Assembly (NCBI GenBank): GCA_028290325.1 | Contig: JAQGJY010000094.1 | Span: 1 to 33,070 of the forward strand | Reading direction: 5' to 3' | Source of the DNA: Tardiphaga sp. | Lineage (GTDB): Bacteria > Pseudomonadota > Alphaproteobacteria > Rhizobiales > Xanthobacteraceae | Length of the DNA: 33,070 nucleotides | Shown here: piece by piece, positions 21,087-30,962 of the stretch | Layout: every line of letters starts with the position of its first letter | Position numbering within the stretch: the first letter of the stretch is position 1 | Translations under genes and position numbers: made by a program | Notes under the pieces: generated by a model | Seen by the model: only the letters and a program-made list of their open reading frames with translations | Told to the model about the DNA's origin: nothing | Database searches by the model: none

Positions 21087-21115
21087 GAATTATTCTGAGG
21101 CTTAGCGCAGCGCAA
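21087..21115 (-). promoter_or_regulatory. Putative sigma70-like promoter of the nuo operon
   Basis: Minus strand TTGCGC - 17 nt - TAATTC, located 51-79 nt upstream of the nuoA ATG. Pattern match only. Confidence 0.3.
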
Positions 21116-21182
21116 CAAGGGGCGCAAGGCAAGGCCGGTCCTTGCAGCTTTGCGTGGACCGTATGGACCGTCGGTCGGCGGT

Positions 21183-23465
21183 CTAACCGTTCACCCGATC
21201 GACCCGCGCCACCACTTCCTTGGCGCGAAGTTGCGCGATGATCGCGCTCAGATGCTTGAGGTCATAGACCTCCAGATCGATCGTCAATTCGGTAAAATCC
21301 GGCGACCGTCGGAACATGCCGATATTGTCGATATTGCCGTCGTGCTCGGCGATCACGGCGGCGATCTGAGCGAGGCTGCCCGGCTCATTGACGTTGTGCA
21401 CCTCAAGCCGCGCCGGGAACCGCTGCGGCGAGGTTTCATCGATATCCCAGCGCACATCCAGCCAACGCTGCGGCTCGTCCTCATAATCCTTCAACGCCGG
21501 CGACTGGATCGGATAGATCGTGATCCCCTCGCCCGGCGTCACGATCCCGACAATCCGATCCCCCGGCACCGCGCCGCCATTGGGGGCGAATTTTACCGGC
21601 AAGTCGGAATTGATGCCACGAATCGGAATGGCGGAGGTCGTTTTTGCCGGCGAGGTCTTGGATTTGGCATCGGCCGCGTCGCCCGGCTTGCCGCCAAAGC
21701 GCGTCACGCGCTCTTCCTTGTAGTCGGGATACATCGCGCGCGCGACGTCCGACGCGCGCAGGTCGCCGCGCCCGACCGACGCCATGACGTCGTCGATCGA
21801 GGTCCGCGCCAGTCGCGGCAGGGCACCCTTCAACTTGTCATCGGCGTAGATGATTTTCGCCCGCGCGAACAAGCGTTCGACGATGCGGCGGCCGAGCCCG
21901 GCATACTGATCCCTCACCGCCGTGCGGGTGGCACGACGGATCGCCGCGCGGGCCTTGCCCGTCACCGCCAGCGATTCCCACGCGGACGGTGGAGCCGATT
22001 GCGCGGGCGACGTCAAAACCTCGACTTCGTCGCCGTTTTCCAGCTCGGATGACAGCGGCGCGAACTTGCCATTGATCTTGCAGCCAACGGCGGAATTGCC
22101 GACGTCCGTATGAACGGAATAAGCGAAGTCGATGACATTGGCCTTGCGCGGCAGCGCGATCAGTTTGCCCTTCGGCGTGAAGCAGAACACCTGATCGTGA
22201 AACAGCTCGAGCTTGGTGTGCTCCAGAAACTCTTCCGGATTGGCACTTTCCGCCAGAATCTCAATGGTATGGCGCAGCCACGCGAAGGCATTGGATTCGC
22301 GGTTCAACAGCTCGGTCGGCGATCCCGCGCCGTCCTTGTAGAACGCATGCGCAGCGATGCCGAATTCGGCGATCTGGTCCATCTCCTGCGTGCGGATATG
22401 CAATTCGACGCGCTGATTGCCAGGACCAATCACCGTGGTGTGGATCGAGCGATAATCGTTCTGCTTCGGCGTCGAGATGTAGTCCTTGAACCGCCCCGGG
22501 ACGACCGGCCAAGTGGTGTGGACCACGCCGAGCGCGCGATAGCAGGATTCAATGTCCGACATGACGATCCGGAAACCGTAGATGTCGGACAGTTGCTCGA
22601 ATCCGACGGATTTCCGCTCCATCTTGGTCCAGATCGAAAATGGACGTTTGCGTCGGCCGGTCACTTCGGCAGCCATGCCGTATTTCGCCAGATTGGCGGA
22701 CAGCTGGGTTTCGATCTCCCCGATCAGATTGCGATTTCGATCAGCCAACGCATCCAGCCGCTGCATCACGACCGCGTGAGCCTCGGGATCAAGAACGCGG
22801 AACGACAGCTCCTCGAGCTCCTCGCGCATCTCCTGCATGCCCATACGTCCGGCGAGCGGCGCATAGATGTCGAGTGTCTCCTCGGCGATGCGTTTGCGCG
22901 ACGCCGGCGGCATGAACTCCATCGTCCGCATGTTGTGCAGGCGATCGGCCAACTTGATCAGCAGGACGCGGACATCGTCGGCGATCGCCAACAGCAGCTT
23001 GCGAAGGTTTTCCGCCTGTTTGGCCTCGCGCGAGACCAATTCGAGGCGCTTGAGCTTGGTCAGGCCCTCGACCAGCGCGCCGATCTCGGCACCGAAGATA
23101 TTGTCGATCTCGGTCCGGGTGGCCTCCGTGTCCTCGATCGTATCGTGGAGCAGCGCCGCGACGATGGTGGCGTCGTCGAGCTTGAGGTCGGTCAGGATCG
23201 CGGCGACTTCGAGCGGATGCGAGAAATACGGATCGCCCGAGGCGCGCTTCTGCTCGCCATGCGCCATCATCGCGTAGACATAGGCGCGGTTGAGCAGGTC
23301 TTCGTCCGTATCGGGATTATAGGCGCGGACGCGATCGACCAGATCGTATTGGCGCATCATCTTGACGCGCGAGGCGCGCGGGGGCTTCGGCGTCACATCG
23401 GGGACCACAACAGCATCCGAGGCAGCCTGCATCTGTTGCGATGTCCGCCGCCTGCCTGCCATCAA
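21183..23465 (-). CDS. rsh: Bifunctional (p)ppGpp synthetase/hydrolase (RelA/SpoT homolog)
   Basis: HD hydrolase motif AALLHDTIEDTEAT, synthetase region SDIYGFRIV...RFKDYISTPKQNDYRSIHTTV, TGS domain, and C-terminal ACT domain. Start uncertain (23465 or downstream). Confidence 0.95.
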   Translation of the reverse strand: MMAGRRRTSQQMQAASDAVVVPDVTPKPPRASRVKMMRQYDLVDRVRAYNPDTDEDLLNRAYVYAMMAHGEQKRASGDPYFSHPLEVAAILTDLKLDDATIVAALLHDTIEDTEATRTEIDNIFGAEIGALVEGLTKLKRLELVSREAKQAENLRKLLLAIADDVRVLLIKLADRLHNMRTMEFMPPASRKRIAEETLDIYAPLAGRMGMQEMREELEELSFRVLDPEAHAVVMQRLDALADRNRNLIGEIETQLSANLAKYGMAAEVTGRRKRPFSIWTKMERKSVGFEQLSDIYGFRIVMSDIESCYRALGVVHTTWPVVPGRFKDYISTPKQNDYRSIHTTVIGPGNQRVELHIRTQEMDQIAEFGIAAHAFYKDGAGSPTELLNRESNAFAWLRHTIEILAESANPEEFLEHTKLELFHDQVFCFTPKGKLIALPRKANVIDFAYSVHTDVGNSAVGCKINGKFAPLSSELENGDEVEVLTSPAQSAPPSAWESLAVTGKARAAIRRATRTAVRDQYAGLGRRIVERLFARAKIIYADDKLKGALPRLARTSIDDVMASVGRGDLRASDVARAMYPDYKEERVTRFGGKPGDAADAKSKTSPAKTTSAIPIRGINSDLPVKFAPNGGAVPGDRIVGIVTPGEGITIYPIQSPALKDYEDEPQRWLDVRWDIDETSPQRFPARLEVHNVNEPGSLAQIAAVIAEHDGNIDNIGMFRRSPDFTELTIDLEVYDLKHLSAIIAQLRAKEVVARVDRVNG

Positions 23466-23546
23466 GTATCAGCCTCGCTGTATGAAAGATCCGCGCCTAG
23501 CTTCGCATATTTGCAGCAAACGCCAAGGCAAGATCGCCTGACTTCG

Positions 23547-23562
23547 GTGTGATCCGTCACAC
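23547..23562. promoter_or_regulatory. Perfect inverted repeat upstream of rsh, possible regulator site
   Basis: GTGTGA-TCCG-TCACAC, about 80 bp upstream of the longest rsh start. Confidence 0.35.
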
Positions 23563-23733
23563 AAACCTTAACGTCATTTAAGCCATCGCAAGATCGCGCG
23601 GCCAGCCCGGCGTTTCGAACGAACGATACGGACCAATTATGACAAAGCCCGGACCAAGCCGCCGGACGGGCCTCTCGATCCTCGTCTGCAACATCCCGCG
23701 CGCCGCCAGCAGCCAACCGCGCGCGGCTGAAAC

Positions 23734-23764
23734 CAAAAGAGGCCCCGGTCAAACCGGAGCCTCC
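23734..23764 (-). terminator. Intrinsic terminator downstream of rpoZ
   Basis: Minus strand GGAGGCTCCGGTTTGACCGGGGCCTCTTTTGG: GC-rich stem followed by a short T run. Confidence 0.75.
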
Positions 23765-23829
23765 AAACAGGTTCATGTTGCCAATGACGGCCGGGTTGAC
23801 TGTCCGATCGTGACGACGGCCCGATGGAC

Positions 23830-24222
23830 CTATTCGTCTTCTTCCGGCACGTCTTCCGGAGGCGCCAGACCTTCGAGGCCCTTCAGCAGCTCTTCCTCGG
23901 TCATGCGCTCGACCGCGACTTCGGTATCGTCGGCGTCGACGCTGGCGCCAGCGGACCCGATCAGAGGCACCGTATCCGGCTCCGGCTCATCGACTTCCAC
24001 GAATTTCTGGAGGGAATGAACCAGTTCTTCGCGCAAATCTTCCGGCGAGATCGTCTCGTCGGCAATTTCACGTAGAGAAACAACTGGGTTCTTGTCGTTA
24101 TCCCGATCGATGGTAAGCTGGGAACCAGACGAAATCATGCGGGCGCGATGCGCGGCCAGCAGGACCAGATCGAACCTATTGTCGACTTTATCGATGCAAT
24201 CTTCGACGGTGACGCGCGCCAT
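23830..24222 (-). CDS. rpoZ: RNA polymerase omega subunit
   Basis: [58 protein letters not shown]; start at 24222 (track ORF begins at 24252). Confidence 0.95.
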   Translation of the reverse strand: MARVTVEDCIDKVDNRFDLVLLAAHRARMISSGSQLTIDRDNDKNPVVSLREIADETISPEDLREELVHSLQKFVEVDEPEPDTVPLIGSAGASVDADDTEVAVERMTEEELLKGLEGLAPPEDVPEEDE

Positions 24223-24607
24223 GAAATGTCGCTCCGTTACAATTGGAACCAAGTGGGGTGATTGAGCCCTACCTATAGAGGCGGCCGGTCTTGCGCAAGA
24301 ACCAATTTAGGAGGCTGTCAAGTCAAACGCTCGCCGGCTAGCCCGCTGAGTCGATATGCGACTCTCACGCGAGCGACGATCGCGGCAACTTGTCGCGATT
24401 ATTAACGACGTAACGGACGTGAACACCAATTCGCTTCATTGCATCGGCAAAGAACCTTCTTTACGCATGGCTGAGATGACGTCGATTATCCGAGGTCTGG
24501 CCTCACACACAGCCGTGACGTCCATAACAGGTCGGCTTTCCGGGCCTTTATCCTGATCCTGATTGACGCGCGGCCCGCCGCGCAAAAAATTCAAACAACC
24601 GACTGAG

Positions 24608-25255
24608 ATGAGAAACTTGATGTCCCCAGCATCCAACAAGATCGCTTTATTCATCGATGGCGCGAACCTCTATGCGACCGCCAAAACACTCGGATTCGAT
24701 ATCGACTACAAACGCCTGCTCAAGGAGTTTCAGAGCCGTGGCACCTTGGTGCGCGCGTTTTACTACACCGCGATCATCGAGGATCAGGAATATTCGTCGA
24801 TTCGACCGCTGATCGATTGGCTCGATTACAACGGCTACACCGTCGTCACCAAAGCGACGAAGGAATTCATCGATGCCGCCGGACGCCGCAAGGTGAAGGG
24901 CAATATGGATATCGAGCTCGCCGTCGATGCGATGGAACTGGCGGAGCACGTCGATCAGATCGTGTTGTTTTCCGGCGATGGCGACTTCCGCTCATTGGTC
25001 GAGGCCGTGCAACGTCGTGGCGTCCGCGTCACCGTGGTATCGACCATTTCCAGTCAGCCGCCGATGATTGCCGACGAACTGCGCCGACAGGCCGACGTGT
25101 TTACCGATCTGATGGAATTGCAATCGAAACTCGGTCGCGATCCGGCGGAGCGCCCGGCTCCGCGCGAGCCGCGCCATGCGCCGCAGTTCTTGCAACGATC
25201 GGTGACGTCCGCTTCCGTCGCACCGCGCGGCAATGATGACGCTTTCGAAGATTAA
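24608..25255 (+). CDS. NYN domain (LabA/DUF88-like PIN-fold) protein
   Basis: KIALFIDGANLYATAKTLGFDIDYKRLLKEF...KGNMDIELAVDAMELAEHVDQIVLFSGDGDFRSLVEAVQRRGVRVTVVS, with conserved Asp motifs. Start at 24608 or 24620 rather than 24563. Confidence 0.9.
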   Translation: MRNLMSPASNKIALFIDGANLYATAKTLGFDIDYKRLLKEFQSRGTLVRAFYYTAIIEDQEYSSIRPLIDWLDYNGYTVVTKATKEFIDAAGRRKVKGNMDIELAVDAMELAEHVDQIVLFSGDGDFRSLVEAVQRRGVRVTVVSTISSQPPMIADELRRQADVFTDLMELQSKLGRDPAERPAPREPRHAPQFLQRSVTSASVAPRGNDDAFED

Positions 25256-25952
25256 GACAGAGTCAAATGGCAGGCCGGCGCGTGACCGATCGGTCGCCGC
25301 CGGCCTTTTATCTGTTGTCGAACTCAGTGAGCCGGGTCGGGATTGTCCGCTCTGCCCGCGGCTGGTCGAGTTTCGCCACGCCGCGCGCGCGAAAAACCCG
25401 GATTGGTTCAACGCGCCAGTGCCGACATTCGGCGGCCAGGATGCCGCATTGCTGATCGTTGGCCTCGCCCCCGGCATGCAGGGCGCGAACCGCACCGGGC
25501 GGCCGTTCACCGGCGACTATGCGGGCGATCTGCTTTACGCGACGCTGAAAACCTATGGCTTCGCGGAAGGCGATTATCAGGCGCGGCCCGACGACGGCTT
25601 TACGTTGCGCGATTGCCGAATCGTCAACGCCGTCCGATGCGTGCCGCCACTCAACAAGCCGCTGCCCGTGGAGATCAACACGTGCCGCCAGTTTCTGATC
25701 GCGACGATGACGCAAATGCCCCGGCTGCGCGCGATCGTGGCACTCGGCCGCATCGCCCATGATTCGACGTTGAAGGCGCTCGGCCTGCGCGCCGCGGCCG
25801 CATCGTTCGGGCACGGTGCGGTGCATCGGTCCGGCCACATCAAGCTCTACGACAGCTATCACTGCTCGCGTTACAATACGAACACGCGCGTGCTGACGCC
25901 CGCGATGTTCGAAGCGGTGTTCGCGAAGGTGCGTGAGGATATCGACGGCTAG
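25233..25952 (+). CDS. Uracil-DNA glycosylase, family 5 (UDGb)-like
   Basis: CPLCPRLVEFR, LLIVGLAPGMQGANRTGRPFTGDYAGDLLY, IVALGRIAHDSTLKAL, DSYHCSRYNTNTRVLTPAMF. Overlaps the 3' end of the NYN gene by 23 bp. Confidence 0.88.
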   Translation: MMTLSKIKTESNGRPARDRSVAAGLLSVVELSEPGRDCPLCPRLVEFRHAARAKNPDWFNAPVPTFGGQDAALLIVGLAPGMQGANRTGRPFTGDYAGDLLYATLKTYGFAEGDYQARPDDGFTLRDCRIVNAVRCVPPLNKPLPVEINTCRQFLIATMTQMPRLRAIVALGRIAHDSTLKALGLRAAAASFGHGAVHRSGHIKLYDSYHCSRYNTNTRVLTPAMFEAVFAKVREDIDG

Positions 25953-25955
25953 AGG

Positions 25956-26531
25956 TTAGATAGGATTGGCTTTCAGCCAGGCCAGCACGTCGCCCGCGTT
26001 TCGATCCGGTGGAAATACCGGATAAAATACGTGCGTGATGACGGCGTCATCGATGATCAATGCCATGCGCTTCAGCAGCGTCTCGCCACCGGCCTCCATC
26101 GTCGGCAGTTTCAGCGCCGTTGCGAGCGCACGATCGTGATCCGACAACACGGCGAACGGCAGATGTAGCCGGCCCGCCATTTCAGTTTGATAATCATTGT
26201 CCTGGGTCGAGAGGCCGAAGACGTGCTTGGCGCCGGCCGCCTTCAGCTCGGCGAAAAGATCGCGGAAGGCACAGGTCTGCGGCGTACATCCGCGCGCGCC
26301 GGGGATCATGTCCCAATCGTCAACCAGCGCGATCTTGCCGGGCTCGCCGGTGCGCGGATAAGCAAACACGACGGTGCGCCCGGTCAATTCCGCCAGAACG
26401 ACCGAGGTGTCGTCGGTCGCGCGCAACGCGATCGGTGGGATTGTCATGCCCTCGAGATGGTCGGCGCCACCGTCATCGACTGGCGCCGGGATCGCGCTCC
26501 AATCCACATCGAGAAGATTTTTCTGGTTCAT
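25956..26531 (-). CDS. Peroxiredoxin (PrxQ/Bcp-like redoxin)
   Basis: VVFAYPRTGEPGK...WDMIPGARGCTPQTCAFRDLFAELKAAGAKHVFGLSTQDNDYQTEMAGRLHLPFAVLSD; CxxxxC active-site motif. Confidence 0.85.
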   Translation of the reverse strand: MNQKNLLDVDWSAIPAPVDDGGADHLEGMTIPPIALRATDDTSVVLAELTGRTVVFAYPRTGEPGKIALVDDWDMIPGARGCTPQTCAFRDLFAELKAAGAKHVFGLSTQDNDYQTEMAGRLHLPFAVLSDHDRALATALKLPTMEAGGETLLKRMALIIDDAVITHVFYPVFPPDRNAGDVLAWLKANPI

Positions 26532-26557
26532 TTGTTGACGCCGCTCCGATCGTCAGA

Positions 26558-27037
26558 TTAGCCACGCGCGCGCAGGATGCGGCCCTTTTCCCGTGACCAG
26601 TCGCGCTTCTTTTCGGTATCGCGCTTGTCGTGAAGCTGCTTGCCCTTGGCCAGCGCCAATTGCAGTTTCACGCGACCGCGCTCGTTGAAATACATTTTCA
26701 GCGGCACCAGCGTCATGCCCTGGCGCTCGACCGCACCCATCAGCTTGTTGATCTGCTTGCGATGGAGCAGCAATTTACGCGGCCGCTTCGGCTCGTGGTT
26801 GAACTGGTTGGCCTGCAAATATTCAGGGATGTTGCAGTTGATCAGCCAGATCTCGCCGTTCTTCGGATCGGCATAAGACTCAGCGATCGTCGATTTGCCG
26901 TTGCGGATCGATTTGACCTCGGTGCCGGTCAGCGCGATGCCGGCCTCGAACGTATCCTCGATGGCATAGTTGAACCGCGCCTTGCGATTCTCCGCCGCCA
27001 CCTTGATCGGACGTTCTTTCTTCTCAGCCATCGTCAA
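26558..27037 (-). CDS. smpB: SsrA-binding protein
   Basis: [42 protein letters not shown]...[21 protein letters not shown]. Likely start at the second Met. Confidence 0.97.
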   Translation of the reverse strand: MTMAEKKERPIKVAAENRKARFNYAIEDTFEAGIALTGTEVKSIRNGKSTIAESYADPKNGEIWLINCNIPEYLQANQFNHEPKRPRKLLLHRKQINKLMGAVERQGMTLVPLKMYFNERGRVKLQLALAKGKQLHDKRDTEKKRDWSREKGRILRARG

Positions 27038-27089
27038 ACACTCTGCGCCGTCGATCGACGCGTTATCAAGCCACCGGGCAATGACCCGA

Positions 27090-27509
27090 TCAGGCTCGCT
27101 TGCTCAAGAGATCACGAATCTCGGTCAGAAGTTCCTCTTCGCGAGTGGGCTTCGGCGGCGCGGCGGAAATCGCCTCGTCCTTGCGCTTCAACTTGTTCAT
27201 GAAGCGGATCGCCATGAACAGCACGAACGCGATAATGACGAAGTTGATCGTGAGCGTCAGGAAATTGCCCCAGGCCAGCACCGCGCCCTGCTTCTTCGCA
27301 TCGACCAGGTTGGTTGCCGTCACGGTTTTCGCGAGGCCGGTGAAGTAGTTCGAGAAGTCCAGACCACCGGTGAGCGCGCCGACGATCGGCATGATGATGT
27401 CGGCGACCATCGAGGTCACGATCGCGCCGAAGGCCGCGCCGATGATGACGCCGACCGCGAGATCGACGACATTGCCCTTCATGGCGAACTCACGAAACTC
27501 CTTCAACAT
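27090..27509 (-). CDS. mscL: Large-conductance mechanosensitive channel
   Basis: [49 protein letters not shown]. Confidence 0.97.
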   Translation of the reverse strand: MLKEFREFAMKGNVVDLAVGVIIGAAFGAIVTSMVADIIMPIVGALTGGLDFSNYFTGLAKTVTATNLVDAKKQGAVLAWGNFLTLTINFVIIAFVLFMAIRFMNKLKRKDEAISAAPPKPTREEELLTEIRDLLSKRA

Positions 27510-27536
27510 ACAAAGCCCCTAGGCCATTCAAAGAGA

Positions 27537-28427
27537 CTAATTCAGCAAGCCGGCGTGAACCATGGCGTCGCGGATGATCCGTCCCGTCGGCGCCGTGACC
27601 GGCATCAACGGCAAACGCACCTCTTCATCGAGACGGCAGAGCAGTTTGAGCCCGTGCTTGGCGCCTGCCAGGCCTGGCTCCTTGAAGATGGCGTCATGCA
27701 ATGGCGTCAATCGGTCCTGAATCTTGAGCGCCTCGGCATAGTCGCCCTTCAGCACCGCCGTCATCAGATCGGCGCAGGCTTTCGGCGCGACATTGGCGAC
27801 GACCGAGATACAGCCGTGCCCCCCCGCCGCCATATAGGCCAGCGCCGTCATATCCTCGCCCGACAACTGGATGAAGTCAGGCCCCATGGCGTGACGTTGC
27901 TGCGAGACGCGGGCCAGGTTGGCGGTCGCATCCTTCACGCCGGCGATGTTCTTCAACTCGAACAACCGGGTCATCGTTTCCACCGACAAATCGACCACCG
28001 AGCGCGGCGGAATGTTGTAAATGAAGATCGGAATTCCGACGGCATCGTTGACGGCCTTGAAGTGGTGATACATGCCCTCTTGGGTCGGCTTGTTGTAATA
28101 GGGCGTGACCACCAATACGGCGTCGGCGCCGGCCTTCTCGGCGTGAACAGCGAGGCTGACGGCCTCCTTGGTTGAATTGGAACCCGCGCCCGCGATGGTC
28201 GGAACGCGGCCCTTGGCCTCGTCGATGCACCACTCGACGATCTTCATATGCTCGTCGTGACTCAGCGTCGGACTTTCACCCGTCGTACCGACCGGAACCA
28301 GACCATGCGTGCCTTCGGCGATCTGCCAGCTGACCAGGGCACGGAACGCCGCCTCATCCACGGCGCCATTTTTGAACGGCGTGACCAAGGCGGTGTATGA
28401 GCCCCGAAATTGCGTCTTGGCTGCCAT
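27537..28427 (-). CDS. dapA: 4-hydroxy-tetrahydrodipicolinate synthase
   Basis: [52 protein letters not shown]...[17 protein letters not shown]...[12 protein letters not shown]. Confidence 0.97.
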   Translation of the reverse strand: MAAKTQFRGSYTALVTPFKNGAVDEAAFRALVSWQIAEGTHGLVPVGTTGESPTLSHDEHMKIVEWCIDEAKGRVPTIAGAGSNSTKEAVSLAVHAEKAGADAVLVVTPYYNKPTQEGMYHHFKAVNDAVGIPIFIYNIPPRSVVDLSVETMTRLFELKNIAGVKDATANLARVSQQRHAMGPDFIQLSGEDMTALAYMAAGGHGCISVVANVAPKACADLMTAVLKGDYAEALKIQDRLTPLHDAIFKEPGLAGAKHGLKLLCRLDEEVRLPLMPVTAPTGRIIRDAMVHAGLLN

Positions 28428-28652
28428 GATCTGTCTCCGAACGTGCTCCTGACCGAGCTATCGCCCTGTCATAACGCCTCAAGCGATGCGGCGAAAGGGC
28501 CCGGTCCGCGGGGCATCAGTCCTGGATCGGCCGCGATTTGGCCGTGGTGCTGCGCGATCAGACAGCGGGCGAAGCGTCGTCATTGGTGATTTGTCCACCA
28601 TTTTCAGCAAAAGTTGCCGACAATCGATTATTGCCGTTGCGAAGGAATTGCC

Positions 28653-30872
28653 GTGCTGAGACCAGCTTCCACCTCCCGCTTCCTCTGGACCACGTCGGCG
28701 CTGACCGTTCTCGTCCTCGGCGTCGGTGCAATCTCAATCGAGGCCTTTGCACAAGTGCCGATGCCGAAGCCGCGCCCGGTGTCGCGCAATACCGTTCCGC
28801 ACACCACAGCCTCGCTTCCCGCCGATGCGGCCGCGCCGATGCGCCTCGCGCCGCAAGTGCCTGCGACATCAGCGGCGCCGGCGCTGCTTCCGGCCACGCG
28901 CCAACACTCCGCACCGGCGCGCCGCGCGGTTGTGCCGGCCGCCGTGGCGACGTCCGGCTCCGCCTCGCAAGGCGACAGGGATGCGCTCGCCAATGTCATC
29001 GAGCTGATCCGCAATCGCAAATCGAGCGAGGCCGGGACGGCGGTGGGCGATATTTCCGACCCGGTCGCGCGCAAGCTGGCGGAATGGATTTTCCTGCGCA
29101 GTGAAAATAACGGCGCCTCGGTCGAACGCTATCGCACGTTTTTCGCGACCAACCCGAGCTGGCCATCGCAGACCTTCTTGCGCCGCCGGGCCGAAGCGGT
29201 CTTGTGGGATGACAAACGCGACGACAGCACCATCATCGGTTACTTCCAGGATGAGAAACCGCTGTCGGGCAAGGGCCGCCTGTCGCTCGCCAAGGCACTG
29301 CTCGCTCGCGGCGATCGCGCGGGCGCGGAACGTCTGGTGCGCGAGGCATGGCGTGGCGACCAGATGTCGGCCGACACGGAAAGCGCGGTGCTCGAGATGT
29401 TCGGATCGCTGCTGACCGGCGGCGACCATAAAGCGCGCATGGACCTGATGCTCTACGGCGCCGATCACGACGCCGGCATGCGCGCCGCCAAACGCCTCGG
29501 CGCGGGCTATGTCGCGCTCGCAAGGGCGCGGACTGCCGTCGCCAAAAAAACCGATGGCGCGAAATCCCTGCTCGACTCCGTGCCGCAGGAATTACGCAGT
29601 GACCCCGGCTACATCTTCGCCCGCATTCAACAGTTGCGCCGCGAGGAAAATTTTGCCGCGGCCGGCCAATTGATGTTGAGCGCGCCGCGCGATCCCAGCC
29701 GCCTGTATAACTTCGACGAATGGTGGATCGAGCGCCGTCTGCTGGCGCGCAAGCTGCTCGATAGCAACGAGCCGCGCACCGCCTATCTGATCGCGCGCGA
29801 TGCGGCGCTGCCGCAGAAGGACATCTACAAGACCGAGCAGGAATTTACCGCGGGCTGGATCGCGTTGCGGTTCCTGAAAGATCCGGCCACGGCCGCGCAG
29901 CATTTCGCGCGCATCGGCGTCGGCAGCGTCAATCCCACGGCGCTGGCCCGTGCCGGTTATTGGCAGGGTCGCGCCGCCGAAGCCGCCGGTCGGTCGTCGG
30001 ACGCGCGTCAGGCCTATGCGTCGGCGGCCGAACAATCGACGAGCTATTACGGGCAGCTGGCCCGCGCCAAACTCGGTTTGCCGCAGATCGATCTCAACAC
30101 CGCGCCGTCCGGCCGCGCCCGCGGCGTCGAGCGACTCGAGATCGTGCGTGCCGTGCAGTTGCTTTATGCGCTCGACGAAGGCGAGCTGGCGTTGCCGATC
30201 TTTGGCGATATGGGGGAAAACGGCGATCCGGACGCGCTGCTCGGCCTGGCGGAACTGGCATCGCGCAACAACGACGCACGCGCGATGCTGATGGTTGGCA
30301 AGGCCGCTCTCAATCGCGGACTGCCGTTCGATTTCTATGCCTATCCCGTTTCGGGCATTCCGGCCTTCAAACCGATTGCGCCGGACGTCGAACGCTCCAT
30401 CGTCTATGCGATCGCGCGGCAGGAAAGCGCCTTCAATCCCGCCGTCGTCTCGCCGGCCAACGCCTACGGCCTGATGCAGGTCACGCCCGATGCGGGGCGC
30501 TATGTGACCAAACGATACGGCGCGAGCTTCGATCTCGGACGCCTGAAGACCGACTCGGTCTACAACGTCACCGTCGGCGCGGCCGAGCTATCGAGCCTGA
30601 TCGAAGATTACCGCGGCTCCTACATCATGACCTTCGCGGGCTACAATGCCGGGCGCGGCAGCGTGCGCAAATGGATCGAGCGTTACGGCGACCCGCGCGA
30701 TCCCAAGGTCGATGCCGTCGATTGGGTCGAATCGATTCCCTTCGCCGAGACCCGCAATTATGTTCAGCGAATCATGGAGAACCTGCAGGTCTATCGCGCG
30801 CGTTTCGGCGGCGGCACGCGCTTGCAGATCGATGCCGACCTGCATCGCGGCGCTTTGGCAAGCGCGGACTAG
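28653..30872 (+). CDS. Soluble lytic murein transglycosylase (SLT domain)
   Basis: GTG start (MLRPASTSRFLWTT...), then an N-terminal hydrophobic segment. C-terminal SLT domain: AIARQESAFNPAVVSPANAYGLMQVTPDAGRYVTKRYG...FAGYNAGRGSVRKWIERYGDPR. Confidence 0.93.
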   Translation: MLRPASTSRFLWTTSALTVLVLGVGAISIEAFAQVPMPKPRPVSRNTVPHTTASLPADAAAPMRLAPQVPATSAAPALLPATRQHSAPARRAVVPAAVATSGSASQGDRDALANVIELIRNRKSSEAGTAVGDISDPVARKLAEWIFLRSENNGASVERYRTFFATNPSWPSQTFLRRRAEAVLWDDKRDDSTIIGYFQDEKPLSGKGRLSLAKALLARGDRAGAERLVREAWRGDQMSADTESAVLEMFGSLLTGGDHKARMDLMLYGADHDAGMRAAKRLGAGYVALARARTAVAKKTDGAKSLLDSVPQELRSDPGYIFARIQQLRREENFAAAGQLMLSAPRDPSRLYNFDEWWIERRLLARKLLDSNEPRTAYLIARDAALPQKDIYKTEQEFTAGWIALRFLKDPATAAQHFARIGVGSVNPTALARAGYWQGRAAEAAGRSSDARQAYASAAEQSTSYYGQLARAKLGLPQIDLNTAPSGRARGVERLEIVRAVQLLYALDEGELALPIFGDMGENGDPDALLGLAELASRNNDARAMLMVGKAALNRGLPFDFYAYPVSGIPAFKPIAPDVERSIVYAIARQESAFNPAVVSPANAYGLMQVTPDAGRYVTKRYGASFDLGRLKTDSVYNVTVGAAELSSLIEDYRGSYIMTFAGYNAGRGSVRKWIERYGDPRDPKVDAVDWVESIPFAETRNYVQRIMENLQVYRARFGGGTRLQIDADLHRGALASAD

Positions 30873-30962
30873 GCGCCGGCGGGCTTGACCTGGTCGCGCG
30901 GCAAACCGACAACCGGGTGAAGAAGCGCGCCGCGCTGACGCGGTCGCCTCAAAACACCGGGA

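Noticed and set aside
22110-23552. 480-aa plus-strand ORF opposite rsh
   Set aside because: Antisense shadow of the well-supported RelA/SpoT frame; no recognisable domain.
26240-26420. Insertion between YPRTGEPG and the GCTPQTC motif of the peroxiredoxin as a novelty
   Set aside because: I recall a similar YPRTG...GARGCTPQ arrangement in a proteobacterial peroxiredoxin subfamily, so it is probably not new.
26970-28175. 401-aa plus-strand ORF opposite mscL/dapA
   Set aside because: Antisense shadow of mscL and dapA.
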